NCBI GenBank assembly: GCA_033032175.1
Contig: CM065321.1
Span: 14,406,501-14,470,500 of the forward strand
DNA: 64,000 bases
Source of the DNA: Saturnia japonica
Taxonomy: Eukaryota; Arthropoda; Insecta; Lepidoptera; Saturniidae
Direction of reading: 5' to 3'
The position numbers were made by a program, and so were the translations under genes. Positions 10,986 to 24,059 of this stretch are shown piece after piece. Position 1 is the first letter of the stretch, and the number at the start of each line of letters is the position of its first letter. The notes below the pieces were generated by a model. It ran no database searches. It was not told where the DNA came from and was given only the letters and a program-made list of their open reading frames with translations.

Positions 10986-12930
10986 TCACATCTGATGGGA
11001 TTGTGGTGAAACGTTAACAGAATAAAGAATTTTTAAAATGTATAATGTTTCCTGTGTATTTTTAGAAAGTAACTACAAATTGAGCTACATGTAACAGTTC
11101 ACTTCAACTCGTACGTAGCCAACAAAGATGTATCACACAAAGAGCTGTTTTCGCGAAATCGTACATAGTTACGTGATGAGCCCTCTCTCGTGCTTCAAAG
11201 GTAAGAGTTTTGTTATGACGATTTTTGTAAACATCAAAAGGTTATTTCAGACATTTAAAACGTCCGCGATTTTGTTAAATATTCATTTTATGAAATATAT
11301 TATCAAATCTATGGATCATGTTTACCTATGTGTAATTAACAAAATACAGACAATTGACAATAATTTTTTGCCAAGAAACTAGGAATAACCCAATATTATT
11401 AAATAATTATTTACTTTAAAAGTAATTTTGCTTTCAATACTACAATAATAACGTTAATAAGACTTTAAAACATTAAAAACTCTTTTATTTAGTAGTCGTA
11501 CGTTTTAAAACTATTATAATTCTTATATTGAACTATACAAGATCTCAAACGATAAATCTTTCCCCATATATGATAAATTTTATGATATTTCTTAAAAAAC
11601 ATTGAAGATATTGTGATAGCAGTTATATTCCACACGTGATAGTGCAGGTGTTTGATACAAACTAGTTTTGTTCAATAAATATACTATATAATATAATATC
11701 TATACTTATATTAAAATATTATAAAGTTTAAGTGTTTGTTTTTTAGAATGCGCTAATATTTGCAATTACCAGGCAGATTTGTCAAAATATTTTCGCATGA
11801 TATGTTATATATCTTAATATCTGGAGTACCAAGCTCTTATCGGTATCTTAAAAAGAAAACACCTATCGAGGTAAACTTCGAATGTAAAACATTATCTAAA
11901 TACAAATTTTCATCCAAATCGTTAGATCCGTTTCCGAGTAAATACGAATAATACTAATTAAAATTACTATTTTTATAGTATTAGATTTATTGATGAAGAT
12001 TGTAGGCTATGCAACAGCGAGCTACAAATTTTTCGGAGCAATTAGCATACAAATTATAGGTCAGAAATTATGCTTTACGAGAACGAACCAATAATAAATA
12101 AATTAAAATTAATATAATATTGCTATATCTCAACATGGACGTCGAAGTAAAGTAAGCCTTCTAACATTAATTCACAATTTAAAAAATAGCTGTGAGTAGA
12201 TTGTGTAGAGTACGAACTCTATAAACAAATATTCGTACTACTAACATAGATTATTCTCTAACCACGTAAACTTTTAAAACCCTAAATATTGTGATATGAA
12301 ATATATTTAATTGCATTTCTGTTCACGTAAAGAGCAATTTCAACTAAATTACAACAAGTTAATACCTTAAGAATACGTTCAATGGAAGCAGCGGGCTCGT
12401 ACTTAACACTGTTAACGGTCAATAAAAGTCGTAAATTACTCGGTGAAGCCGTGACCAGAAGATTCGCCTCGATAGGGACGAGAAATGTTGGATTTTTCCA
12501 ATATCGATACTCTACGTTTCGACTTGAAAATAAAGAATCTTGAGTACGACTTCTATAAAACCAGCAAAATGTTGAACATTTCGAACAAGGTTTTGTTCAT
12601 GTTTTGAAAATTATTGGCTAGTAAAAAATAAGTGCTTGTCAATTTGATCTATTTTGATTTCCGGTAAAGTAGCAACGATAATGTTCTAAGACTTTGGTTC
12701 CTGGACGCCAAAAAAGATGTACGTAAAAATGTCGCATATGCCATGCCCGGAGACAATTTAAAATAGATAATTGTTTGTGTCAAAAATGTAACAATTTAAA
12801 CTAATACCGTATTTGTAACTAACTTCTATTTATAAGCTTTTCTTACAAAAAATCCGCTTCAAGACATGGCATCTTTATAAAGCTGTTGTGATTGGTCAAG
12901 ATTTAACACTTACATATTTGTATATTACGT
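10986..12930. other. AT-rich DNA, no gene seen
   Basis: An ATG at 11128 followed by 26 codons and a good donor-like AAAG|GTAAGAG (about 11200) was noted. The sequence upstream of the ATG carries stops in all frames and no further exon was found, so I do not call it a gene. Confidence 0.5.
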
Positions 12931-12934
12931 ACTG

Positions 12935-13480
12935 TATATCTTATATATAAAAATCTCGTGTCAGGGTGTGTGTGGTCGCACTCCTCCAAAACGGCAAGAC
13001 TAATTTTCTTGAAATTTTTGATGTAGGTATAAGAATAGATCGTAAAGTATATTATCCCAAATTTTTTTCTTATATTTTACATGTGAAACCGTGGGGCACA
13101 GCTAGTCTTATATATAAAAATGTCGTGCCAGGGTGATTGTGGGCGCACACCTCCGAGACGGCTGGACCGATTTTTATGTATTTTTTTAAGCTTATTTGGT
13201 AGGTATGAGAATAGGTGGTAAAGTATATTTCATACCACTGAATGATTAGGGTGGTTTTTTTTTTACAATTTTTTATTTTTTTATTGGGCATCAAAAAATA
13301 TCTACAACCCCAAATTTTCACCCTCTTAACCCCACCCCACAATCCTATTTTTTATCTTGATTTTAGTATTTTTTAATGAACAAAAAATTTATTTATTCTA
13401 TCTTCAGCTCACCACCGAAGAGATCCGAGTATTACCCAAAAAATCCCGAACAAAAGCCGTGGATAACAGCTAATGTATTA
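12935..13480 (+). repeat. Two head-to-tail copies of a moth-type short repeat
   Basis: CTTATATATAAAAAT(C/G)TCGTG(T/C)CAGGGTG opens at 12940 and again at 13107. Each is followed by CTCC.A.ACGGC and, about 70 bases on, TAGGTAT(A/G)AGAATAG...GTAAAGTATAT. The first copy ends in GTGGGGCACAGCTAG (about 13090-13106), exactly where the second begins, so one copy appears to have inserted at the end of the other. Confidence 0.65.
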
Positions 13481-13689
13481 TGTAATGTGAACATGTTATG
13501 TGTATAGTTTTTGTACTCTGTAGAAGAAAAATAAATGCCTAGTATTTTAATATCAAATTGCCTTTGAAAATATGAGCAAGAATGTTTTTGGCAAAATTTC
13601 TACCAAAGTGTAATCATCAAAAGAGATATTTTGAAATAGTTATGCGAAAAAAGTAGCCATAATACTTCACTTATCAAATAAAATATTAT

Positions 13690-14035
13690 AAAATACCAAA
13701 TAAACCTAAATATAACCAGCTGTGAGCTACTATTTAATCCTTTTTTAATTTAAGAGACCAAATCTCTATCACGTCGCTCCACAGCCAATGCACCCGTATA
13801 GCCTACCGCTGTTCTCACTTCCCGTACTTATATCTTGTCAAATTGTGTTGTCAAACTTGTCTAGTTGATATTCACGGTTGCTGCTCCACTCTTTAGAGAC
13901 ATAGCGTGAAGTTGTATTGCTTACAACCTTGCTCAATAAGCGGGCTAACTAATTAAAAAATATATTCAAATCTGACTGGTTATTCTAGATATTAGCGGGT
14001 TCAAAAAACAAACTAGTATATATTAAGTAATTTTG
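13690..14035 (+). repeat. Element with CAGCTGTGAGCT start and TTCAAA..CTGACTGG end
   Basis: The ordered words CTTCCCGTACTTATATCTTG, TCTAGTTGATATTCACGGTTGCTGCT, TAGCGTGAAGTTGTAT and ATTCAAATCTGACTGGTTATTCTAGATATTAGCG recur at 60090-60300. A related end block also closes 37958-38503. It looks like a short non-autonomous element or a LINE 3' end. Confidence 0.55.
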
Positions 14036-14086
14036 CCTAAAGGTTTTAGTGTTAAAAAATAAAGATTTCTTCTATAGTATTTTTGT

Positions 14087-14745
14087 TTCTTTATTTGTTT
14101 AAACACGCTAATCTCTGAGAATACCCGTTGTATTCAAAACATTATTTTTGTATATGATAGCTAAACTTACGAGGAATAGTATAGGTTATCTAAAATTAGA
14201 CTATAACTCTTAGTTAGCCTTAAATATTGATTTTTGTTACGTAAGTCGGAAGCCGAGGCCCTCCCGAACTGATTTATCCACGTGCGCTGGCGTAATAGTT
14301 AATGATATGTAAATACAATGTTCTATAAAAATATTGCTCCTTAGTATATCTAAAAAAACATTAGCGATAGTATATACCTATTTTTTATACATATGTCACA
14401 ATAAGGTATTTTGTGACAAACATTCGTTGAAACTTAAAAATTAATTTATAATCATTATTTCTAGACATGGCATATTAATTCATAGCTACAAAAGTTACTT
14501 CATCATAAAGACAATTTTATGAAGTAAAATTTTTCTTTTTGAAGTACGTTATTTGGACACATAGTTTAGGAGATAATCAAAAATTAAAATATTTAATACT
14601 TGCTGGAAGAACAATTATGATATATGATGTTGTTGCATTGGCGGCGCGGTGTTTGTCCGATAAAATTAACAAGGGTGAAACTATGGGGCACAACAAGTGT
14701 AATACGTCAAAAAGCAACAACGGTTTTATCGATGGCATATCGGCA
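14087..14745 (-). repeat. CTAGCTGTACCCCACGG-family element, inverted copy (about 650 bp)
   Basis: The reverse complement aligns along nearly its full length with 37958-38503. Shared words, in order: CCCCA.(A/C)GTTTC, GTTAATTTTATC(C/G)GACAAA.ACCGC, TCATAATTGTT.TTCC, ATTATCTCCTAAACTAT, TTCATAAAATTGT(C/T)TTTATGATGAAGTAACTTTTGT, ACGCCAGCGC, GCTTCCGACTTACGTAACAAAAAT, CTATCATATACAAAAA, GAGATTAGCGT. It has an extra internal stretch near 14350-14470. No conserved ORF, so probably non-autonomous. Confidence 0.75.
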
Positions 14746-15087
14746 AAGTAAATTCATGCACTCTTTAAGGGTCCACAATCAAAGGAGAAACCTTATATCT
14801 GGAAAAAATTTACGACGGTCACATATGCGGCTGACATAGCGTTCGATTCACATCATGCCATGACGAATTATTGAAGGTGACATTTTAATAACCTTGTTTT
14901 TCTGTTTGAAGGTTGCCGTATTTTATTTGTTGCTCGTGTTTTGTGAGTCAAGGCGAAAATTTTCTAGAGAGTAAGTATTTAATTCGTATCGCTTGCGAAT
15001 AATACGATGCAATATCATTTTTCTTATTCTTTTTTATGTGACGTTTGTAAATAGTTTTCATTCGAAAATTAGTAGGATTATTTTTAT

Positions 15088-15580
15088 ACTAGCTGGTACC
15101 CACGACTTCGTCTGCGTATTATTGGATATAACTATCTGTGGGCCAAATTTTATCTAAATCCGTTTCGCTGTTTTTGCGTGATTGAGTAACAAACATAGAA
15201 AACTTTCCATTTTATTGTATTTGTAGGATAACACTGGTTAATCTATGACTTTTACCGGATAAAAGGTATCCTGTCTGTTATTTTAGGTCATAGACTATCT
15301 ATGTGCCAAATTTCATCTAAATCCGTTCAGCCGTTTATGCGTGATTGAGTAACAAAGCTAAAAACTTTCCATTTATTATATTTGTAGGATTTTTAGGATA
15401 ACACTGGATAAACTATTACTTTTACCGGGATAAAAAGTACCCTATATGTTATTCCAGGTCATAGACTATTTATATGCCAACTTTCACTGAGATCTGTTCA
15501 GTCGGTTTTGCGTGATTGAGTAACAAACATACAAACATCAAAACATACATACTTTCACATTTATTATAGTAGTAAGATAT
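15088..15580 (+). repeat. CTAGCTGGTACCC element with three internal ~130-150 bp tandem units
   Basis: It starts CTAGCTGGTACCCACGACTTCGTCTGCG and contains three successive units. Each ends in a block like AAATCCGTTCAGCCGTTT.TGCGTGATTGAGTAACAAA (about 15152-15195, 15318-15360, 15488-15530). The second and third units also share GGATAACACTGG and TTTTACCGG.ATAAAA. It closes with CATACAAACATC...TTATTATAGTAGTAAGATA. This start, unit and end architecture is typical of a very abundant lepidopteran repeat. No coding capacity. Confidence 0.7.
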
Positions 15581-15689
15581 AAATAAAGCTTTGCTATTTC
15601 GGCGGCTCCACGCCCGTTTATTAAGCAGTAGATATTTACATCCTGTAATTTTATTTTTACTCAAGTATTTTTTATTCAAGGTAAAAAAA

Positions 15690-15765
15690 CTCTAGAGGGG
15701 TCATAGAACACCCGTTAGGGACGAAGTTATTTTCGCTATATATTATGTGTTACTAAATAACAAAC
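15690..15765. repeat. Short repeat fragment with TTCGCTATATA block
   Basis: GGGTCATAGAACACCCGTTAGGGACGAAGTTATTTTCGCTATATA is a diverged relative of fragments at 17030-17095 and 31545-31610, which read GTGGGA.ACTCGGTAG.AAC.AA.TT.CTT. The following GC-richer stretch (to about 15835) has no match here. Confidence 0.4.
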
Positions 15766-15834
15766 ACAACAACAAGGAACGGCGGTGAAGGTAAACGTGC
15801 GTGTGGGGCGCGCGTGACACTAGATTCTGTTATT

Positions 15835-17029
15835 TTACTTTATTTTATTTGCACGGAACCCTAATTCTTTTCTAAAATAAAAATAGCTTAAGTTACTCAT
15901 TATAGAATCAGCTATCTTCCTCTTAAAGTCTAGTTTAAATCGGTACAACCGTTTCGGAGATTAGCCGGAAGGAACAAATAGAGAAACAACTAAAACTTGT
16001 TGGTATAAGTACCGTATATAATTTTATATGCATTTAGTAAAAAGCTGTTATTTTTACATAACAAACAAATACTTCAATTTTATTTGTTTGTATGTATATT
16101 GATAATGTGTTAGCGGTGTAGTGTACTATATAAAAATGTGTATATAAAAAATGCAATAAAAAATGTACAAATTTAACTGGTACTTCTAGAGATAAGTGCG
16201 TTCAAACAAACATGTCTACGGGACAAACATAACCGTCCGATTCAAACCGTAGTTACTTGAGCCACACGCTTAAATTTGTGACAGAGTTTTAATTTCAAAT
16301 TGTATATTCAGTGAGTACATAGAATCGATACTCCCTTACGTATTGTTTTGTATTATATTTTACTCATTCCACTGTCGCTCAATTACCTCACTTCTCATTT
16401 GGAATGACAATCGGATCTGTCACTCGAAAGTCGGGAAGCGGAGAAGCGACTTCGACAATTTCAATATAAGATTGGGGACCGTCATTTAAATGACAATATT
16501 TCTGATAGTTAATTTTGTACAGGTATAATATCTGACAGCTTGACGTATTGTAAAAGAAGCGCGAACATAGGACTTTTTTCACTTAATACAAATTCAGAAA
16601 TAAATTAGATCTTATAGTAAGACAACCCGTCCCTAGTACTTCCAGACGCCGTGATATACGTCTCCCGTCTAGGTACTATGATTACTCTATGTAGGTTGTA
16701 TATGCATCGGTTGTTGTTAGTTCTATTCTTGAATTTGACAGAGAAGATAAAAAGAAGAGCTCTAGCTAGGGCGTCGTTTTGATGTCTTTTAAAATGACTG
16801 TCGTGTTTTCTGATTATTTTATATAATAGCCTAACTTACGAATGTGTTAATACATTGTGGTGGTTGAATAAACCTTTCAACTATCTGCCGACTATATTAT
16901 TTATAATACTGAGCTAGCTTGGCGAAAATCTTAATTTCGTAGTCTTTGATTTTTTAAAAAATGCACGGATTGATTATATATACATTGGCTGTCATTCATC
17001 CGTTTGGTTGGACTTTATTTTTTACTTTA
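15835..17029. other. AT-rich DNA with LINE/SINE debris, no gene seen
   Basis: Near 15900-16000 and 16185-16225 are words such as AATCGGTACAACCGTTTCGGAGATTAG and TAACTGGTACTTCTAGAGATAAGTGCGTTCAAACAAAC. These resemble the 3' ends of the elements at 13690, 37958 and 60090. They are too short to delimit. Confidence 0.45.
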
Positions 17030-17095
17030 CAGGTTTCGTGGGATACTCGGTAGGAACGAAATTTCTTAGGCTATATATTTAAAATAACATACACA
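17030..17095. repeat. Short repeat fragment, GTGGGATACTCGGTAGGAACG
   Basis: Related to 31545-31610 and 15690-15765, with the shared order GTGGGA.ACTCGGTAG.AACGAAATT...GCTATATA. No further structure seen. Confidence 0.45.
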
Positions 17096-18790
17096 ATAAA
17101 AGAATGGCAAGAAACTTGTATTTAATAATAAAATAAAATGTCTTTGTCTGTTTTTAGTGTCGGTCATTAAATCAACATCTATGCCAAATTTCATTAGAAT
17201 CAATTCAAGCATGGTTATACCATACAAACATTTTTACATTTATAACAAGTACCACAGTTACAAGGACCGACTTTCACCATTAACATAATATAATATGTTG
17301 GAAAATTTGCGCGATAGCAACAGGTATACTATGTGACCGCACGCACTTTATAAGCAGGCAACCACTGGCTTTAACGCATTATCGCTTGAGCTGTTAAATA
17401 GTGAAGATCTCAGTTAATAGAACGACTAATATAAACACTATTACAAGTGTCAACTCGCTGCGTACCCACAATTTCGTTCACAGGGCATGTTCATATTCCA
17501 TGTACAATACGTATCTTAACTGGATAAATTTGTCATTACTGTTTAGCCCTTAAATTCGGTAATTTATTCAGGACTTTTAAATCAGTTTCTATATTAAATA
17601 ATATCATATATAATATATACTATACGAGATTTAGAATGATGGGACATTTGTTTTGTAGTAATACTCATAAACACACTAAAATATTATGATCAAAATGTTA
17701 TTTTGTGTAAATTAGTTATTTGACTTCAATGCTGAAAATGTGCAAACCACACGTATTTAGTCAGTGGGATGCATTGTGTTTCCAAATTAATTTAGTTCGT
17801 AGTAACAGAGTATTTCTTCTGGGTTTGTTCAGTTTTTGAAGTGAAGACTTCTTTTAGCTCGGTACGCATATTTTTAGATAAGATAAAATCTCTGGACTCG
17901 CGACACCGTTACGAGACGCAGCTATAGTATGTGCATATAGCAGACCGCGAATGTGTCTTTCATAAAAGAATATTAAATGTATTTTAAAGTTTCTAACAAT
18001 AATAAAATACAATTCATAAATAAAATGCCATTTATAAACCAATAACTAAGTTTTCACTTTTGTCGGCACTCCCGGAGTGCATCCCGTAATTATTTTTTTT
18101 TCTGATAATATAAGACATAAAAATAGTACTTAAATTATACTGTACTCCCCCTGACTAAGAATTGCTACGCCGGTACAAACGGTAATGTTCAAGATGTTAT
18201 ACTTAAATATTATTTGTGTTGTTTTCTTTGTATGCCAAATACATTGCGTCACAAAATGTTTATAACTTATTTTTTATTTACCTCGAATAATAATATCAAA
18301 CAGTCATGGTAGCGAACTGTACAAATAAATGAAATTTATTATGTCTTTTATATGTATTAAAATTTCATTATCTCTGAAACAGTTCCTACGATCTCTATCT
18401 ACACAACTTCTCAATGAAGAAACTCAATTATTTCAGCCACTTTAGTCGTAACTTCCCGACCGCCCTTATTCCATTACAATAAAGTACATTTCGGACCATA
18501 AAATCTCATTACAACGCCTCGCTGGCTCCGAGCATAACTCATAATTCGAGATGTGAAATGTGAGGTCAACTTTGGGAGTAATTTCTAAGGAATGACTTAT
18601 AGCATTATGGGGTACTTGCTGGAATTAGATTTTGAATTGGGTCTGACTTCGGGGAGTTGTAAATTTAAAGTCTATACGAAAATTTGTATTTAAGTGCTAT
18701 TTAAAATTTTATGTTTAAAGATGCCACATATCGATTAAAATACGAACATAATATAAATCAATTTATATAAAAGATATCGAATCTATTAGT
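17096..18790. other. AT-rich DNA, no gene seen
   Basis: Short chance ORFs only. ATGCCAAATTTCATTAGAATCAATTCAAGC (near 17180) resembles a LINE or SINE 3' tail but cannot be delimited. Confidence 0.5.
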
Positions 18791-18799
18791 GTGCACGGT

Positions 18800-19200
18800 G
18801 TGTAGGGCTGTGAAACTTTGGCGATGAACCAAGGAGATAGATAAACGTTGGCTGCGTTTGAGAAGTGGTATTGGAAGAGGATGGAGAACATCATTTGTAA
18901 AAAAAGGACTACAAATGAGTAAGTGTTAAGAATGGTTGACGAGGAAATACTGTTTTTGAATAACAGATAACAGAAGAGGTAAGATGATTGGACACATGAT
19001 ACGGCACGATAAGTTCTTTAAAACAATTTTGGAAGGAATATTTGAAGGAAAGCGAGGAAAAAGAAGATATAAACGAAGCTTTTTCCAAAACAGTGAAGGA
19101 TAAAGTGGGAGAATGTGCCGTATCAAGTGGTCAAAATCAGTGGCAACTGCTCTACCGACAAGAGCTGAGCTCTTAAGTGAATAAAGAAGAGTATGTACGA
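18800..19200 (+). pseudogene. RTE-type reverse-transcriptase C-terminal relic
   Basis: The clearest frame is 18969-19103: NRRGKMIGHMIRHDKFFKTI, LEGIFEGKRGKRRYKRSFF. This is the typical RR..LIGH.LRHD..LK.I.EG.IEGKRGRGRPR block near the C-terminus of insect endonuclease/reverse transcriptases. Flanking sequence (RWLRLRSG upstream, a degenerate SVATALPTRAELLSE downstream) lies in other frames and carries stops. 5' truncated and frameshifted; dead. Confidence 0.65.
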
Positions 19201-22200
19201 TCGAAAATGAAGACTCCTGCAAACTTATACTCAAAACTTAGTACCTAAAGCGCAACATATCATAATTTCAGTAACTGTTGTTTACCGTTTATTATACAAT
19301 TATGAAAAATGTGTGGCAAGTTAATTCTATATTTAATTGTAAATTAACGTATATTTTCTTGGTCCTTTACATTGTAAGAATAAGTAAAGTTGTTCTTAAA
19401 TCAACTTTATTATTGGGAATATACGTAAAGTATCAATAAAAATGTGCAATGAAGGGGCGAGGCGGAGACCCACGCATACAAACTTAAAAGGTGTGCCTAT
19501 TGGCGAGCCATTCATTTCGCTTATGTTTGGACAAGCAAACACTAGTAACCACGACCAAGGGAAAGCTATGCCTCGCAATCTGTTTCTCCCAAATTAACTT
19601 TAAAATAAGTGTTTTATTTGAATTCATTTCGAAGAAAGGCTTGAAACACTAGGAGATTTACAACAATAATTAGTATTTTATTTACATGAATATAAATATA
19701 TGGAGGTCGTAACATTTTTATTAAAGTAATTGTTTTCAAATAGCATTCTGCGTAAACATATTCTAATTATAGTAGTAAAGTGAGAAAGAGTGGCGACATC
19801 TACTAGAAGTAATCGATTTTTAGAACTACCCCTGACAATCGAATGATGAAATTATAATTATTTGAAGTAAAATAAATTATTCAAAATGCTAATCAACACA
19901 TTCTTTTAATTTTGGTCAAATAGCACCTATAGATATCGTAAGTATGAAATGATGCCACAACCAAATTATCATGGTTATTAAACAAAACCTTTTTTACTAA
20001 GCTCAACTAGAATACAGAAAACACATTTACGTTTCCCCAGAAAATTCGCAACCAATTCCATAGAGTGCCTACGCTTTTAAACCGTTCCTTTGCCAGAACT
20101 AAAATTTTGCTTATTAGAGACATAAATTTACATAACTAACATGAAGAATATCAATATCAGCTAAAAGCTCCGGTAAACATATTTGCCAAATTAAATATAA
20201 TGAGAAACTCAGAACCTGGTTGAAATATTCTCCAATTTTATGCCGTCTGATTCCAAATACGCAAAAAATAATTTTCATAAGAATTACGTGTCCTTCTATA
20301 AAATCTTTTCAAGTAATGGTTGTATTTCAACGGCTTTACTTAGTTTCCTCTTTGTGTAATCAATATTGTTAACAGTATAGCTAAGTATTACTCATATTTT
20401 AACATTATTTGTAAGAGCGTAATAAGTTTGGTGACAATAACGAATCATTTGTTTGCAACGAGTTGCTATATTGCAATGTGTTTTTATTATAATTATTTGT
20501 TGATTAAGTATAAATATCTGTTTAGAGTAAGTTCACTGCAATCCTATTACAGCAGTGATCACCTAAAGGTAAATATCTAATGTCAATGTGAATCATTATC
20601 CAGATCTAGAAAATGCTCAAGAGAGAAGCCGTTTAACAACCGAATATTTACTAGATGCATTTTACTGATAATAAACTTAATTTTAACTTAGCGATATACA
20701 TAGTGCCCAGTTAATGTGAATAACGATAGTATAGTGGTGAAGAAAATACAGAAGTTTAATTTTTTTTTTTAATTGTAAAATTAATTATTCATATATGTGA
20801 AGCTTATGCAGATATTTCGATAAGTCAGCTTGAACTTATGATTTAAATGAGTGAAATGTGAAACGTACAAATATCCTAAAGGTCCAATATGTAACAAGGC
20901 CATGTAACTACATAATCAAATTTAAATACATTTTATTTGATTGTGATTTGATATGAAAACACCTAATAAGAAATTCACCGTAGTCCCTATATAAGGTTTA
21001 TACCTATAAAAATACGGAATAGAAAACAGCTTTACGACTCGGAAATTGTAAGAACCACCCATGAAACAAAGTTTAAGAATGAGTTACATTCAATTAAAGT
21101 TGGTTTATTGCCTTTAACTTCCAGTGGGACTGTCGTAAAAATGTGTTTTTACTGATATTATATAATACGCATGTTAGATACTTGGTCCATCATTAGAATG
21201 CTCAATTTCTACCTCACTGACGTATCGTTAAATGTAGTTCCATATTCATCTTTAGAAACTAAACGCTGCTATGAATTATTATGTTCAGATGTTTATTAGA
21301 CAATATTATTTATTGGATTACCTACGTAACAGGAGCTTATCGAAGTTTAGCAATATCACGGTCCAACTTACGAAGTTTTAAGATAACGTTAGAACTAATA
21401 ATTTCGTATTATATTATTACACTTGAAACAAATTTGTAATAGTTACTGAGCTTTGTTCATAAATTAAAAAAAAAACAGACATTAATATTAAGCTACCAGA
21501 AATCAAATTTATGTCGGTAATTAAAACATAATAATATATGCCTCTAATTACATATAACAAATTCTTATAAAAAATTTGATCTACCAACTTATATTATGTA
21601 CAGTAGATACGTATTGGTAATAAATATTTTGAATATCAACTTTAGAAAAGCCAAAAGGTAAATGACAGATAGGTAGTATAGGAATATCGTATATTTAAAA
21701 GTTTCTCATTTGTTAACCACAAAGGGTTTAAAGAAGAATTAAACAATAGCTTGAAATTTATTGCATAATGATGCAGAATATAATACAGAAACAGTAAGCA
21801 CTTTCAGATTTGAAGAAACCAATAAGAATTTTTGTATAATCTTACAAAGAACCTTAGAATACATAATATAATAGAGTAGGTATATCAACTTCTGAATTAG
21901 AAATGTTCCTACAACTGACCGCAATAAACTCACTTTCAATACAGCTGGAGTGAAACGAGAAAATTTGAACCCAACGAATGTCGTCATTACTTAAACTTTA
22001 ATGTTACAAAGTGGACTGAGTCTCAGTGAAACATTGCCACTTGGGAAGGGCTGAGAATTTCAATTTTAGGTCAGTCGACCCTCTGAGGGGATTAGAAAGC
22101 CTCAGAGGCGCTATTACTACAAACCCTTGACAAACATAGGATTCGCCCTCTTCTACTATAAAAGTAAAATATGAGATGGCCGTGCAAGCTCCGCGCAGTC

Positions 22201-22424
22201 TTTGATCTCCTAGTATCTTTAAATTAATGGGTTTGTTTTTTAATTGTAACAACAACTTATGATGTATATTTTCTTTAATGTTGAGCATTTTCTGCATTAA
22301 AATTTTCAGTTTAAGCAAAATACACGTTATTGCAAAATCAATAGTAATTCCAATAATGTATTAATAAAAAATGGCTAAAAACACATAATATACAAATAAA
22401 AATGGATTTTGCTATATATATTCT
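19200..22424. other. AT-rich DNA, no recognisable gene
   Basis: A minus-strand frame at 22004-22318 (104 codons) contains RLRGACTAISYFTFIVEEGE and VVIAPLRLSNPLRGSTD. It lies in a locally GC-richer patch and may be a fragment of an unrecognised repeat, but I cannot assign it. The rest of the stretch shows nothing. Confidence 0.5.
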
Positions 22425-22560
22425 CTTTCTTCTTTCTCCTGGCTATAATCCCAATTTATTTGGGGTCAGCTCTCCTAGTACTTCTGCGACATACTGTGCG
22501 GTTGTGGGCTGGGATTTGTTGTGTTGCCTAGCTATTATATTTTTTATTGTTCATAACAAG
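22425..22560. repeat. LINE-like tail fragment (TCCCAATTTATTTGGGGTC)
   Basis: TTCTCCTGGCTATAATCCCAATTTATTTGGGGTCAGCTCTCCTAGTACTTC is a moth-type repeat word related to the tail at 1660-1731 and 7225-7480. Boundaries are uncertain. Confidence 0.4.
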
Positions 22561-22797
22561 GTTAATAGGTAGACAATTTTTCTGTCATTCATGACTCTTT
22601 TAATTCTAATATCCCTGAATGCAATAGGTGCTATATTTTCTGTGGAGCTATTCACTACACGGTAGAATAAAGTTTGTGGGACCATTTTTTTTTTTAAATT
22701 CGTATAGTTTTAGTGGCTTAATAATTGTTCATAGGAATAAACTTGTTTACTCTGATCTCCGACTACCTAATTTTATAAAGTAGGTAAATCTTTTTTA

Positions 22798-24056
22798 GGT
22801 CCTTACATATGAAATTAGTGTTTTATATCGAAAAGTAAAACGCAAAAGATATTATGAAATTATACATTTAACCAATCAAAGTATATACCATTATTATCTA
22901 TGCACTTTCACCATTTTATAAGTGGTTCATTAATTCCATTGCTGAAAAAATTGTGGGAACGAGAATCAATAAAATCTTTGAACGTTGTTTAGACAGCCTC
23001 ATTGGAATTGAATTTTATTCCTTGCAAGAAATTGTCCAAATTCCTTAAAAAGTGGTAGTATGTTAGAACAAGGTCCGGGGAGTATGGTAGGTATCGGAGA
23101 CATTTCAACTACAGTTCCTCTAATTTAACGATCGTCTATCGTAATGTATGGGGTTTAGCGTTGTCATGAAGCAGCAGTAGGCTAGAGAGATTGACCAGTT
23201 TTGGTTGTTCAACGACTAGCTTTTCCATCATGGTTTGCAATTGTTGATAGTACTAATCTGCCGTTATCGTCTGACCAGATCTGAGGAAGCTGTAGTGTAT
23301 AACACCAGCACTGGTCCACCAAATATTCATCAGTACCTTTTTCTGAGTCATCTTTCGCTTGGGACAGGATTTGACCGGTTCTCCTGGCTTCAACCACTGT
23401 GATGAACATTTTCGATTGTTATAAAGGATCCATTTTTCGTCACAAGTAACAATATGATTCAAAATTCCCTCGTTATTGTGATGGTTGAGTAATGTAACAC
23501 AGCACTCAATGCGTGTTCATTGGTGTGCTTCAGTCAATTCATGCGGTACCTATTTCTCAGACATTTTTCACATTTCCAATTTGTTTCAAGTGAATTAAAA
23601 TTGTTATCACACCGAAGCCTGCCGCTAAATGTGACGTGGTTTGCGATGGATTCGCTTCCGCGATCACCTTTAATTCTTCATTATCAACTAGGTTCTCCAG
23701 CCATCCACGGGTTTGGTTTCGTAGGTCAAAATTTCCAGAGCGACAACGGTGGAACCAAAAACATGCCGTACTTTATTTTACAGTAGCTTCCATGGGGAGC
23801 ACATCATCAATCCTTCGAGCTGTTTTGCAGTGCTGATGCCACGGTGGAACTCATATTAGTAAATAACGCGATTTTTTATGTTTTGTGAAATGAACGATGT
23901 CAAAGATAAATCAAATGGTGCGAAAACAAATGAATCACTAAATTCGAAAAACAAATACAGAAACCTTTTGAAATAAATTTGAATTCCTAACCAAACGCCA
24001 GATATTTGAGATCAAAAGCCAGTTCAACAAAACGCCAATTTCATATGTAAGGACCT
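22798..24056 (-). mobile_element. Mariner element, cecropia-like, with both terminal inverted repeats
   Basis: The two ends are inverted copies: GGTCCTTACATATGAAATTA at 22798 and, read on the minus strand from 24056, GGTCCTTACATATGAAATTG, continuing .CGTTTTG with few mismatches. Each end is directly flanked by TA (22796-22797 and 24057-24058), the mariner target duplication. The length of 1259 bp is normal for a mariner. The transposase runs on the minus strand and is broken. End sequence and protein motifs point to the cecropia subfamily; the subfamily call is from memory. Confidence 0.9.
23030..23850 (-). pseudogene. Mariner transposase pseudogene (DD34D family)
   Basis: Reading 5' to 3' on the minus strand: RFWFHRCRSGNFDL-like and VDNEELK.I.EA.PSQTTSHLAAGFGV (helix-turn-helix part), then HIVTCDEKWILYNNRKCSSQ (first Asp near 23440), then KKVLMNIWWTSAGVIHYSFL and GQTITAD. 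LLLLHDNA follows (second Asp, codon 23163-23165), then YSPDLVLTYYHFLRNLDNF. In the last motif the usual catalytic Asp of T-D-Y-H is Tyr (codon 23058-23060). Several stops and frameshifts, for example between 23230 and 23410 and in the N-terminal third, confirm it is inactive. Confidence 0.85.
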
Positions 24057-24059
24057 AAT

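Noticed and set aside
11128..11205. ATG followed by 26 codons and a strong GTAAGAG donor
   Set aside because: No promoter words, stops upstream in all frames and no later exon; weaker than the 3031 candidate.
22004..22318. 104-codon minus-strand ORF with a GC-richer centre
   Set aside because: No domain or family recognised, and the N-terminal third is low-complexity Lys/Leu/Asn from AT-rich DNA. Kept only as a note.
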